NCBI GenBank assembly: GCA_902521955.1
Contig: CABYTP010000008.1
Location: 1-42,575, forward strand
DNA length: 42,575 nucleotides
Reading direction: 5' to 3'
From: an uncultured Candidatus Actinomarina sp.
GTDB taxonomy: Bacteria > Actinomycetota > Acidimicrobiia > Actinomarinales > Actinomarinaceae
Shown here: positions 1-8,034 of the stretch, in pieces
Numbering within the stretch: the first letter of the stretch is position 1
Layout: each line of letters opens with the position of its first letter
Notes under the pieces: model-generated
What the model was told of the DNA's origin: nothing
Database searches by the model: none
Seen by the model: only the letters and a program-made list of their open reading frames with translations
Program-made: the position numbers and the translations under genes

Positions 1-1240
1 TGTCTTCTATATCCTCAATTCCGATTGAAAGCCTAATTAACTCTGGGGGTGACCCTGCAGCAATCAACTGATCTTCATCTAATTGGGAATGAGTAGTAGT
101 TGCTGGGTGAATAGCTAGGGACCTAGTATCACCAACATTTGCAACATGTCTAAACATTTTCAAGTTATCGATAAATTTTTGACCAGCGTCCTTGCCTCCT
201 TTAATTCCAAAGACAACCATTGTTCCTCCTGTGCCCTGTAGATACTTCTCTGATAGCTCAAAAGCTGGATCATTCTTTAGGCCGGGAAATCTAACCCACT
301 CGACTAAATCATGCTTATCTAAATAGTCAGCAGCCTGCTTAGCATTTTCACAGTGTCTTTCCATTCTTAGTGCTAATGTCTCAAGACCACTCATTACTTC
401 AAATGCTGTATCTGGCGACATATTTGCGCCTAAGTTCCTTAACGGTACCGTTCTTAACCTCAGAGAGTAAGCTACATTACCAAGTTCACCAAGGTCATGG
501 CCCCATCTCATTCCACCATAGCTTGTATCTGGCTTGTCAAAAAGTGGAAAATTTCCATTTCCCCAATCAAATCCACCTTTTTCAATAACTGCACCTGCTA
601 TTACTCTTCCATGACCAGACATCCATTTAGTTAATGAATAAACTACAATATCTGCACCAAAATCAAAAGATTTTTGGATTGCAGAAGTTGTAAAAGTAGC
701 ATCAACAATCAAAGGTATACCATGAGAGTGGGCAATGTCAGATAATGCAGATATATCAGCAACAACCAATCCGGGATTTGTAATTGTTTCACAATATATT
801 GCTCGGGTTTTATCATCTATGCTGTCTTCAACTGCCTTAAAATCAGTTATATCAACTTTTTTTGCATTTATTCCATACTCAGGAAGAATGTTGTCAAACA
901 TCGTGTAAGTTCCTCCATAAAGCTGGCTAGCTGAAATAAAATTATCTCCTTGACTCATAATATTTATAAGAGAGTACATAACTGCAGAAGTACCAGAAGA
1001 TAATGCTACACACATAGCACCATCTTCTAAGGCGGTAAGTCGTGCTTCAAGTGCTCCTACAGTAGGATTTCCAATTCTTGAGTAAATATTTCCAAACTCT
1101 TTTAAAGCAAACAAACTTGCCGCATGTTCCGTATTGTTAAATTGATAAGCTGTGGTTCTATATATGGGAACCGTTATAGCGCCTTCTGGGTCTGCATCCG
1201 AGTCCCACCCAGCATGAATTAGTTTTGAATTGTACTTCAT
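1..1240 (-). CDS. metY: O-acetylhomoserine sulfhydrylase (MetY), 3' end cut by window edge
   Basis: PLP-dependent enzyme of the Cys/Met metabolism family, making homocysteine from O-acetylhomoserine and sulfide in the cytoplasm. Translating the minus strand from the ATG at 1240 gives an open frame of 413 codons that runs off the left edge. It begins MKYNSKLIHAGWDSDADPEG. The PLP-lysine motif SLTKWMSGHG is present, and the visible C-terminal part holds the family signature RLSIGIEDIED, so only the last few residues are missing. The start is set by a GGAGAA ribosome binding site 4 nt upstream. The gene lies behind a riboswitch-like leader (1241-1357). metK is the next gene upstream on the same strand, so methionine synthesis and SAM synthesis sit side by side. 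MetY rather than cystathionine gamma-synthase is favoured by the overall sequence and C-terminus. Confidence 0.93.
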   Translation of the reverse strand, partial: MKYNSKLIHAGWDSDADPEGAITVPIYRTTAYQFNNTEHAASLFALKEFGNIYSRIGNPTVGALEARLTALEDGAMCVALSSGTSAVMYSLINIMSQGDNFISASQLYGGTYTMFDNILPEYGINAKKVDITDFKAVEDSIDDKTRAIYCETITNPGLVVADISALSDIAHSHGIPLIVDATFTTSAIQKSFDFGADIVVYSLTKWMSGHGRVIAGAVIEKGGFDWGNGNFPLFDKPDTSYGGMRWGHDLGELGNVAYSLRLRTVPLRNLGANMSPDTAFEVMSGLETLALRMERHCENAKQAADYLDKHDLVEWVRFPGLKNDPAFELSEKYLQGTGGTMVVFGIKGGKDAGQKFIDNLKMFRHVANVGDTRSLAIHPATTTHSQLDEDQLIAAGSPPELIRLSIGIEDIED

Positions 1241-1357
1241 AAATTTCTCCTTTATTTTGGAGAAGGACTTTGACTAATTAGTTGCATTTCTGCCACATGT
1301 TCAGGCACCTTGGATAGTCATCCAGGTTGCCGAGGTCTTAACCTTCTCTATATGCTT
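1241..1357 (-). promoter_or_regulatory. Putative SAM-I/SAM-IV-type riboswitch leader of metY with SD-sequestering hairpin
   Basis: Read on the minus strand, 1352-1281 holds the core GGCAACCT, a GGAT/ATCC hairpin, then AAGGTGCC, the paired junction typical of the SAM-I/SAM-IV superfamily. A short upstream hairpin (AGGT-TAAG-ACCT) replaces the long P2 of classical SAM-I. After the aptamer, TTCTCC (1259-1264) can pair perfectly with GGAGAA (1245-1250), the metY ribosome binding site, across an 8-nt loop. CCTTCTC (1260-1266) can alternatively pair with GAGAAGG (1342-1348) at the aptamer 5' end. This suggests translational control with two exclusive folds. The class is inferred from motif recognition; no covariance search was run. 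Confidence 0.72.
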
Positions 1358-1363
1358 ATAAAA

Positions 1364-1369
1364 ATTATA
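1364..1369 (-). promoter_or_regulatory. Probable -10 box of metY transcript
   Basis: A perfect TATAAT on the minus strand ends about 15 nt before the first stem of the metY riboswitch-like leader. That would start the transcript near 1357 and give a leader of about 117 nt. No clear -35 is visible. Confidence 0.55.
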
Positions 1370-1388
1370 TCAAATAATAAGTAGAGTT

Positions 1389-2477
1389 CTAAATATTTTC
1401 TATTTTTTCCCAATTTCTTTCAGCATGGCCAAAATGAGAAAACAATGTATCTGTTCTGTAATTTACGTTTGTTAAATCTAATCTTTCAATAATAGATCCT
1501 GGCTTCATGTCGAATTTACTAACAAAGTCATTTAGTATTTTTGCTTCAACGTGTAAAGTGTCGTATGTTTCAATAGTAAGCTCATAGGGTTCTGCTTTTC
1601 CAATGGCGTAAGAGACTCGTACTAAACATTCATTAGAAAGTTCATGTGCAACTATATTCTTTGCCAAGTGTCTCGCAGCATATGCAGCTGATCGATCAAC
1701 CTTACTGGGGTCTTTACCTGAAAATGCGCCACCCCCTACTGGTATTGACGGACCATAAGCATCGACAACTATTTTTCGTCCTGTTAAACCAGTATCTCCT
1801 GCTGGACCTCCTTTAATAAAAGAACCGGATGGGTTAAGGTCAAGTTGAAAATTCTGATCAACATTTTGAGAAACTATTTCTGTAACAGCATTATGCAGTT
1901 GATTAATATCAATATCTTTTTTGTGCTGTGTTGAAACTACTACTTTTGTTTTTTCTCCTCCGCTAGTAACTTGTACTTTTGAATCAAGATCGAGCATTTC
2001 ATCAATATTTTGTAAATCCCATAACGATTTTTGAATGTTTCTTGATTGATCAAAGGTTGGGGGCATAAAAGAAGTAGTCTTATTTGTTGCAAACCCCACC
2101 ATTATGCCTTGGTCTCCTGCTCCTTGATCTTCATCATCTTCTACAGCAGCTCTAATTTCTTCGGACTGAGGTGTTAATTCGTTATAAATTGACAGGTTAT
2201 CTAAATCAAAATCTTCAAAACTTGTTTTAATTGTCTTACTTAATGCTTCTTTAACAATGTTTTGAATATCATCTGTTGATATGTTAGCTATCTCGCTAAT
2301 TTCACCACCGACAAGAACTAGACCACCATTTTTTGTTCCGGTTAGAAATGTTTCTACAGCTACTCTTGAACTTCTATTGTTTTCTAGAGCTTTTGTTAAT
2401 ACATAATCCGAAATTAAATCTGCAATTTTATCTGGATGACCGGGAGAAACTGTTTCTGCAGTTACATATTTACTCAT
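1389..2477 (-). CDS. metK: S-adenosylmethionine synthetase (MetK)
   Basis: Makes SAM from methionine and ATP in the cytoplasm. The 362 aa protein starts MSKYVTAETVSPGHPDKIAD, has the ATP-site GHPDK motif at residues 13-17, GAGDQG at about 119-124 and the glycine-rich GGGAFSGKDPSKVDRSAAY loop. Length is slightly below the usual 380-400 aa, with a compact central domain. The frame is open 26 codons further upstream to an ATG at 2555, but that extension lies inside the riboswitch-like leader and lacks the family N-terminus. The ATG at 2477 has AGGAGTA just upstream and is the right start. It is transcribed toward metY and probably has its own promoter and SAM-responsive leader. Confidence 0.96.
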   Translation of the reverse strand: MSKYVTAETVSPGHPDKIADLISDYVLTKALENNRSSRVAVETFLTGTKNGGLVLVGGEISEIANISTDDIQNIVKEALSKTIKTSFEDFDLDNLSIYNELTPQSEEIRAAVEDDEDQGAGDQGIMVGFATNKTTSFMPPTFDQSRNIQKSLWDLQNIDEMLDLDSKVQVTSGGEKTKVVVSTQHKKDIDINQLHNAVTEIVSQNVDQNFQLDLNPSGSFIKGGPAGDTGLTGRKIVVDAYGPSIPVGGGAFSGKDPSKVDRSAAYAARHLAKNIVAHELSNECLVRVSYAIGKAEPYELTIETYDTLHVEAKILNDFVSKFDMKPGSIIERLDLTNVNYRTDTLFSHFGHAERNWEKIENI

Positions 2478-2583
2478 AATTACTCCTATATATTGCAAAA
2501 GGAGAAAAGCCATTTTTTGTTGTAAAACCACATCAAAAAGCACCTTAGTTGGCATTCTAGGTTGCTGAGGTTTCCCTCTCTTT
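2478..2583 (-). promoter_or_regulatory. Putative SAM-I/SAM-IV-type riboswitch leader of metK with SD-sequestering hairpin
   Basis: On the minus strand the segment 2580-2538 reads GAGG-GAAA-CCTC (a hairpin with a GAAA tetraloop), then AGCAACCT, a short loop, and AAGGTGC. This matches the core of the metY leader position by position. Just before the gene, CTCCT (2500-2504) can pair with AGGAG (2483-2487), the metK ribosome binding site, across a 12-nt loop. The arrangement parallels metY: a compact aptamer followed by an SD-hiding hairpin, so high SAM should lower metK translation. Class assignment is by eye. Confidence 0.7.
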
Positions 2584-2589
2584 ATGCAA

Positions 2590-2595
2590 ATAATA
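2590..2595 (-). promoter_or_regulatory. Probable -10 box of metK transcript
   Basis: TATTAT on the minus strand lies 9 nt before the first stem of the metK leader, mirroring the metY promoter. Transcription would start near 2583. Confidence 0.45.
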
Positions 2596-2658
2596 TGGTA
2601 ATAAGATTATTTTCTTTTTCAATTAATAGATAAAGAAAACTTTAATCTATTCAATAGC

Positions 2659-2664
2659 TAATCT
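2659..2664 (+). promoter_or_regulatory. Probable -10 box giving a leaderless MFS mRNA
   Basis: TAATCT lies 6 nt before the ATG at 2671 and no Shine-Dalgarno sequence is visible, so transcription probably begins at or within a base or two of the start codon. Confidence 0.45.
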
Positions 2665-2670
2665 TTTTGT

Positions 2671-3852
2671 ATGATTTCTGAATCACGTAAAATTTTTGGA
2701 TTACTATTTTCAGTTGCTTTTTCTTCAATAGGTTTCATTGCAGCTATAACAGTTACGGTTTTAGCTGCTAGAGAGGTATCAAATAATCCATTATTTTTAG
2801 GTTTTCCAAATGCGGTAGGTGTTGGCGGTGCATTTATTGGTACACAAATGTTTTACAAAATTTCTAAAAAGTATTCGAGACTCTCTGCGTTATCAATAAC
2901 CTTTTTAATTGGTGCAATAGGTAGCGTTGTTCTTTTTTATAGCTTAATAATTGACTCCTTTGTCTTGTTAATGTTAGGAGCTCTAATTTTAGGCTTTGGT
3001 CAATCTGCAACACTTCAATCAAGATACGCAGCATCTTTTGTAGCAAGTGAAAATTTCAAAGCTACTGCTCTTTCCCTCGCAGTTTGGTGTTCTGTTTTTG
3101 GATCAGTTTTTGGACCAAGACTTGTGAGTTTATACTCGGAGTATTTTAATAAACTTTTTGAATCGGAGCTTATTGTAGGCTACATTGTCGCAATGGTTGG
3201 TATGCTGTTTGCCTCTGCTTCTGTAGTAACATTTACCTCTTCGAAGAGTTCCCTGAGGAATCCTGCAGAATCAGAAGTAAATGATATTCAAGAATTTTCT
3301 AATTCAAAAGAGGGTGGAAGAACTCTAACTTTATTATTAGTACTAAATCACTTCACCATGGTTGTAATAATGTCTGCAACGCCATTACATGTTCAAGATA
3401 TAGGTGAGACTGTTCAGCTTGTCGGAGTTATTATTAGCTACCACACATTAGGAATGTTTTTACTATCTCCTATCTTGGGTAGCTATGTTGATAGATATGG
3501 TTATAGACGATTTACTTACATTGGAACAGTAATATTATTCATAAGCTGCTTAATAACATTTATTAACTCCGGACCCACTGCTTTAAAAATTGGACTATAT
3601 CTTCTTGGGCTTGGTTGGAATTTTAATTATGTAGCTATTAGTTCAGCAATTTCTAAATTCTCGATAAAGTACAAGTCACCACTAAACATAAGAAGTGACT
3701 CGTTTGTATTTTTAGGAAGTTTCACTGCACACACAACTCTAGGTTTAAGTTATATACTTATTGGGTATAAAGGCCTTGTTGTAGTTGGTATGTTAGTTAG
3801 TGTGTATTTATTTTTAAATTTAAAAAATCTAAAAAAGCTTGCTCTTGAGTAA
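2671..3852 (+). CDS. MFS transporter
   Basis: A 393 aa integral membrane protein with about 12 hydrophobic segments in two six-helix halves and a hydrophilic loop around residues 190-217, as in the major facilitator superfamily. The loop between helices 2 and 3 (SKKYSRLSALS) and its counterpart in the second half (GSYVDRYGYRRF) resemble the MFS GxxxDRxGRR signature. The substrate cannot be told. The ATG follows a -10-like TAATCT by 6 nt, suggesting leaderless expression. It diverges from metK, and its TAA stop directly abuts the ATG of the AlkA-like gene, so the two are probably co-transcribed. A drug or metabolite exporter is the likeliest role. Confidence 0.85.
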   Translation: MISESRKIFGLLFSVAFSSIGFIAAITVTVLAAREVSNNPLFLGFPNAVGVGGAFIGTQMFYKISKKYSRLSALSITFLIGAIGSVVLFYSLIIDSFVLLMLGALILGFGQSATLQSRYAASFVASENFKATALSLAVWCSVFGSVFGPRLVSLYSEYFNKLFESELIVGYIVAMVGMLFASASVVTFTSSKSSLRNPAESEVNDIQEFSNSKEGGRTLTLLLVLNHFTMVVIMSATPLHVQDIGETVQLVGVIISYHTLGMFLLSPILGSYVDRYGYRRFTYIGTVILFISCLITFINSGPTALKIGLYLLGLGWNFNYVAISSAISKFSIKYKSPLNIRSDSFVFLGSFTAHTTLGLSYILIGYKGLVVVGMLVSVYLFLNLKNLKKLALE

Positions 3853-4458
3853 ATGATTAAACCATTTGGTAAATCAGAACTTTTTTTAATTAATAATGAT
3901 AAATTATTGGCACCAGTAATAAAACATAATGGTCATATAACATTTTCAAATAAAAAAACTGATGTCTTTAATGAATTAGTGAGCATTGTCATCTCACAGT
4001 TTATTTCAACAAAAGCTGCTAAAGCAATTAAAAAAAATATATTGTCTAAGTTTGGTGAAGAAATTTTTAAAATTCAAAATTTTGAAAATCTCAGTACACT
4101 ACAAATTAAAAATTTAGGATTAAGTAACAATAAAGCAAAATCAATAAAAGATATTATCGCTTGGAGCAATTCAAAACCGTCTAAAAAATATATTTTTGAA
4201 ATACCTAAGCATGACCGAGAGAGGGAATTAAATAGTATTTTTGGAATCGGACAATGGAGCATAGATATGTTTGAAATGTTTTGTGTGAGAAACATAAACA
4301 CTTTTTCATCTGGCGATGCAGCATTAAGGGAAGCTATGAATCAGCTTGGAATGGTAGAGTATGGATCTAATTTAGATAGATACGATAACTACTCAGAAAA
4401 ATGGAGTCCATATAAAACATACGCTTGTTTGCACTTATGGCAAATGATTGAATCTTAA
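3853..4458 (+). CDS. DNA-3-methyladenine glycosylase II-like protein (HhH-GPD, AlkA family)
   Basis: Base-excision repair glycosylase that would remove alkylated bases from DNA. The 201 aa protein covers the AlkA catalytic core: a helix-hairpin-helix with LNSIFGIGQWSIDMFEMFC (about residues 119-137), followed by the Gly/Pro-Asp loop with catalytic Asp in SSGDAALREAM. It lacks the N-terminal TBP-like domain of E. coli AlkA, as many short bacterial homologues do. The ATG directly follows the stop of the MFS gene. Its TAA overlaps the stop of the convergent P450 gene by 4 nt. The exact substrate range is not deducible. Confidence 0.85.
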   Translation: MIKPFGKSELFLINNDKLLAPVIKHNGHITFSNKKTDVFNELVSIVISQFISTKAAKAIKKNILSKFGEEIFKIQNFENLSTLQIKNLGLSNNKAKSIKDIIAWSNSKPSKKYIFEIPKHDRERELNSIFGIGQWSIDMFEMFCVRNINTFSSGDAALREAMNQLGMVEYGSNLDRYDNYSEKWSPYKTYACLHLWQMIES

Positions 4459-5729
4459 ATTAAAACTTTGACGTCTTTAACTGGGTGTGGAATAGGTGTT
4501 GGTCTAATATCCAATACGTGGTCAATTTGTGGACTTTGAATACTTTGTATGTACTTATAAATTACATTTTTAAATAGATAACTTGCGAAAAATTTTCCTA
4601 TGCAGGTATGTGCTCCGCCAGCAAAGGGGAAATATGCTGGGTTAATATAGGCTGGATCAATAAACCTGTATGGGTCGAACTTTTGGGGGTCATTCCAGTA
4701 CCTATCATCATGGTGAAGCAACAGCGGACTGATTGTTAAGTATGAGTCTTTTGTTATATTGTATTTTTCAATTTGAGTATCTCGCACTACTTGTCTGACA
4801 GAAAATGGTACAGGAGGGTAATATCTCATTGCTTCTTTAAAAATAGATTCTGCGACTATACCGTTTTTTAGAGATGATACATCTAAGTGGTTAACCTCAT
4901 TGGCCTCATTAAAAAGATCGTGGGCATAATCTTTGTTTTTAGAAAGATTATATATGGAATTAGTTAGGGTTATAGTCGTTGTGTCATGAGCTGCTAATAA
5001 TAAAAAAATCATGTGTTCGGCTATCTCTAAATTGTTTAATTTTGCATCACCTTTATTAGTGTTTACAAGTTCTGCAAACAATGTTTTTTTACTGTCTTGA
5101 GATACTAAACCTGACTTCTCTTGAAAATATTGAAGTAGATACTCTCTTGCTTGTAAGCCTTTCTTCATTTTTGTAAAAGGTAACGGCCATCTTATAGCTG
5201 ATGTTGCAGACGCAATTGAATCCATGAATAGATTATTTAACCTTTCGGATTCATCTTTTTGAACATCTAGAAAAAATAAGCTTAATGAAATATCAAACAT
5301 TAACTGTTTAACAGACTTATATAGATCAAATGATTTATTAGCGTTTAAATTTTTCACCCAATTGTGAATTATTGGTTGAATGATTTCTAGATATCCATGA
5401 ATAGCTTCATGCCTAAAAGAATCTTGAAGTAAAGATCTATGGTATTTGTGATCTTCAAAGTCTCTTAGCATCAGCCCATTCTCAAAAGGTTTTCCTAAAA
5501 CTACAGCCCAACCCTCTTTTGATGAAAAATTATCATCTTTATCCAGAAAAATTTCTTTCGTTGACTCTGGAGTAAGCATGACTATAAATTTTTCATTTAA
5601 TAAAGAAATTTCAAAAACATCTCCATACTTTTTCTGTTTATCTGATGTAAATTGCAGAGCATTTCTTTGAAAAGGAATGGAGTGACCAATAATAGGTAAT
5701 CCGGGTACTTTAGGCATTAACATATTCAT
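4455..5729 (-). CDS. Cytochrome P450
   Basis: Haem-thiolate monooxygenase, 424 aa. Visible signatures: I-helix oxygen-activation motif AAHDTTT, K-helix ExxR (EAMR in FKEAMRYYPPVP), the PERF-like segment FDPYRF, and the haem-binding loop FAGGAHTCIG with axial Cys at about residue 376. There is no N-terminal membrane anchor, so it should be soluble and depend on separate ferredoxin partners not seen here. The N-terminal MPKVPGLPIIGHS is the proline-rich hinge. A His in the FxxGxHxC position and the general look recall CYP51/CYP120-like groups, but the substrate is unknown. The second Met (ATG at 5723) fits a leaderless start better, being 6 nt after TAAAAT. Confidence 0.93.
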   Translation of the reverse strand: MNMLMPKVPGLPIIGHSIPFQRNALQFTSDKQKKYGDVFEISLLNEKFIVMLTPESTKEIFLDKDDNFSSKEGWAVVLGKPFENGLMLRDFEDHKYHRSLLQDSFRHEAIHGYLEIIQPIIHNWVKNLNANKSFDLYKSVKQLMFDISLSLFFLDVQKDESERLNNLFMDSIASATSAIRWPLPFTKMKKGLQAREYLLQYFQEKSGLVSQDSKKTLFAELVNTNKGDAKLNNLEIAEHMIFLLLAAHDTTTITLTNSIYNLSKNKDYAHDLFNEANEVNHLDVSSLKNGIVAESIFKEAMRYYPPVPFSVRQVVRDTQIEKYNITKDSYLTISPLLLHHDDRYWNDPQKFDPYRFIDPAYINPAYFPFAGGAHTCIGKFFASYLFKNVIYKYIQSIQSPQIDHVLDIRPTPIPHPVKDVKVLI

Positions 5730-5735
5730 ATTTTA
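5730..5735 (-). promoter_or_regulatory. Possible -10 box of the P450 gene
   Basis: TAAAAT directly precedes the first ATG (5729) and lies 6 nt before the in-frame ATG at 5723. If used, it would make a leaderless mRNA starting at the second Met. Confidence 0.35.
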
Positions 5736-5773
5736 CATAGACAATCTGTAGTTCAAAATGGAATATTTTTGTT

Positions 5774-6598
5774 TTAAAGATTAATTTCTAAAAGATCTCT
5801 TCCGACTACTACTTCTCCCGAATAATGTTCTTTTACTTCCCTCTCTAGTTCCTCTTCATTAAATACTGGAGGTACGAAATGGTTCAAAATTAGCTTCTTA
5901 ACTTTTGCATTTTCCGCTAATATTCCAACCTCTTTAGGGCTTGTATGGTAATCAGTTATGTTTGTAACAGTCTCTTCTGTCATTCTTGTTTTATTTAAAG
6001 TCAAGTCGACTAATACTTCATGAATAAGAAAGTCAGCATTAAGTGCTGCTTTTTCAAGATTTTTACAATATCTTGTATCTCCCGAATAGATAACTTTGGT
6101 GGAATCTAGGTTAATTTCATAACCAAATGCTGGCTCAACTGGGTAGTGGTCAACATCAATCTTGTTAACTTCAATATTATCTTTTGTAAAAACTGAAGTA
6201 GAATCAATTTCATTTATTAGATAATTTAATCCTGATTCATTTGGTCTTCTCTCCCAATCTTTTCTTAAAGACAATTCAGGATTATAAGCCTCTAGTGTTT
6301 TCTCAAAAAAAGCTTTGAGACCCGTTGGTCCATGTATTGTAAATGGTTCTGTTCGGCCTGTATGCCATCCTGAAATATACAACTGATATAAATCAACTAC
6401 ATGATCTGAATGCATGTGTGTAATTAGTATATGATTAATTTCAGATGGTTTTATTCCAACTTCACTTAGTCTTTGTGTTACTCCAGAACCAGCATCGATT
6501 AATAAATTTGTTTCCTGATATGAAATTAATGTGCTCGGCCCATATCTAATGTGACTTGGGCTAGGGCAACCAGTTCCTAGTAAAATAATTTTATTCAT
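5774..6598 (-). CDS. Metallo-beta-lactamase-fold hydrolase, RNase Z-like (COG1234)
   Basis: A 274 aa protein of the MBL fold. It shows N-terminal LGTGCPSP, the zinc motif THMHSDH (about residues 66-72), a further metal-site His in the HYPVEPAFGYEI stretch, the bridging Asp in YSGDTRY and a late His in LILNHFVPP. This order matches RNase Z/ElaC-type enzymes, but the exosite arm is not obvious, so it could be a tRNA 3'-processing nuclease or a phosphodiesterase/arylsulfatase-like hydrolase. The ATG at 6598 is preferred over an upstream frame extension because it gives the proper family N-terminus and lies 4 nt after the holB stop. It is the last gene of a four-gene leftward operon. Confidence 0.83.
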   Translation of the reverse strand: MNKIILLGTGCPSPSHIRYGPSTLISYQETNLLIDAGSGVTQRLSEVGIKPSEINHILITHMHSDHVVDLYQLYISGWHTGRTEPFTIHGPTGLKAFFEKTLEAYNPELSLRKDWERRPNESGLNYLINEIDSTSVFTKDNIEVNKIDVDHYPVEPAFGYEINLDSTKVIYSGDTRYCKNLEKAALNADFLIHEVLVDLTLNKTRMTEETVTNITDYHTSPKEVGILAENAKVKKLILNHFVPPVFNEEELEREVKEHYSGEVVVGRDLLEINL

Positions 6599-6602
6599 AA
6601 AA

Positions 6603-7439
6603 TTACATTTCCACTGATAGCTTTGCAAATACTGTCTGAGGTCTCATTCCCAAATTAATATCGAGCATAGCTTTTTCAATTGCCTCAGCATCTCTGAATG
6701 ATTGTTTTGTTATTTCAGAATTATAAATTAAAGAATTTGTCAGGTATGAAATACTCTTAACTAATAGTATATTTGCCGTCATACTAGATTGTTCATCAAT
6801 TTCTTCATGGATGTCTTTACACTCATTAATAATTTGAAATGCTTTTGATAAATTTTTAATGTCATTTTTCCATTCTGAAAGTAGGGTTAACATATTTTTA
6901 AAATTTAAGTTTGAATCGATATGTTGATTATCTAAAAATTTTATAAAATCCTGTGACGAATAATCAAATTTTAAATCTCTTTCGGTATCGAGATATATAG
7001 ACCTACATCGACTTTTAATAGTTGAAAGTATTTGATTGTTAGAATCGTCACGTGCGTGAGACCAAAATACTCCAGCAGATAAAATAAGAAAAATGCTGGA
7101 TTCAGATGGTTCTTCAATGGTTTTTAATAATGCATTCGATGCTTCTTCAGTTAAAGATTTGAGGGGTGGAAAAATAACTACTTTATATCTTCCATCAAGT
7201 GGAGAAAGATTATCTTTACTAATAATATCCCTAATGTCATCTACGCCCAAAGTGTATAAATTTTCTGATTCAACTACTTTAATATCTGGATGGCTATCTA
7301 TTGTCTCATCATCAAAAGCAAGTAAGCTAGCAAATTTTTTTGCTTGGCTAATCAATTCGGTTGATGCATTTGAGAAAATTAGATAAGCATGAAATGGATT
7401 GTCTAATTCTTTAAGAAGGGAATTATTTAGAGTTGTCAA
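6603..7439 (-). CDS. holB: DNA polymerase III delta' subunit (HolB)
   Basis: Clamp-loader subunit, 278 aa. The N-terminal AAA+ region has HAYLIFSN, the conserved SPLDGRYKVVIF strand, EEASNALLKTIEEP (sensor helix of delta'/gamma) and TIKSRCR (sensor 1 Ser-Arg-Cys motif). As usual for delta', no intact Walker A is present, and the zinc-finger cysteines of some homologues are absent. The gene starts with TTG, 17 nt inside the end of tmk; the tmk-holB pairing is widespread in bacteria and supports the call. A short polar insertion (SHARDDSNNQ) precedes the SRC motif. Translational coupling to tmk is likely. Confidence 0.93.
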   Translation of the reverse strand: MTTLNNSLLKELDNPFHAYLIFSNASTELISQAKKFASLLAFDDETIDSHPDIKVVESENLYTLGVDDIRDIISKDNLSPLDGRYKVVIFPPLKSLTEEASNALLKTIEEPSESSIFLILSAGVFWSHARDDSNNQILSTIKSRCRSIYLDTERDLKFDYSSQDFIKFLDNQHIDSNLNFKNMLTLLSEWKNDIKNLSKAFQIINECKDIHEEIDEQSSMTANILLVKSISYLTNSLIYNSEITKQSFRDAEAIEKAMLDINLGMRPQTVFAKLSVEM

Positions 7440-8034
7440 CTTTTAACCATGTGCAAATTCTTTTCAAGTTCAACTCCAAATCTTCCTCAGCATTAATGAT
7501 TAGAAAATTATTTTCAAATTCATCAGCTAATCTTAAGTATCCCTCTCTTACCTTATTAAAAAAATCAACTTTATCACTACCAATACGATCTGCTACTTTT
7601 TGTCTCGAGAGAGATATTTTGGGATCAATATCAAGTAAAACAACCTTTTCAGGCCAAAATGAATTTACTGCAATATCATTTAACTGATAAATAGTTTCAT
7701 AACCCAGGCCCCTTCCAACTCCTTGATAGGCAACAGATGAATACGCACTTCTGTCTGAGAGAATTTTGATACCTTTATTAACTTCTGGCTTAATCACTTC
7801 AGCAATGAGTTGCGATCTCTGAGAGCAAAAAAGTAAAGCTTCTGTAAGTGCATCTACTTCATAATCGTGACTCAGGAGCAACTCCCTCACACCTTCACCA
7901 ACTTTTGTTCCTCCAGGTTCACGGACTATTTTATTTTCAATCTGCTGATTGCTAAGTACTTCAGACAAGCGCTTAATGAGGCTTGATTTTCCTGAGCCAT
8001 CTATTCCCTCAAAAGCTAAATAATTACAAATCAT
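7423..8034 (-). CDS. tmk: Thymidylate kinase (Tmk)
   Basis: Phosphorylates dTMP to dTDP in the cytoplasm. The 203 aa protein has the P-loop FEGIDGSGKSS (about residues 8-18), the dTMP-binding REPGGT motif, the DRSAYSSVAYQG motif and the lid segment near DRIGSD. Length is typical. It overlaps the upstream MFS gene by ATGA and the downstream holB by 17 nt, so all three are one tightly coupled operon. Confidence 0.96.
   Translation of the reverse strand: MICNYLAFEGIDGSGKSSLIKRLSEVLSNQQIENKIVREPGGTKVGEGVRELLLSHDYEVDALTEALLFCSQRSQLIAEVIKPEVNKGIKILSDRSAYSSVAYQGVGRGLGYETIYQLNDIAVNSFWPEKVVLLDIDPKISLSRQKVADRIGSDKVDFFNKVREGYLRLADEFENNFLIINAEEDLELNLKRICTWLKVDNSK

Noticed and set aside
2478-2555. N-terminal extension of MetK by 26 residues from an ATG at 2555
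   Set aside because: It lies in the riboswitch-like leader, does not resemble MetK, and the ATG at 2477 has a good ribosome binding site and the canonical N-terminus.
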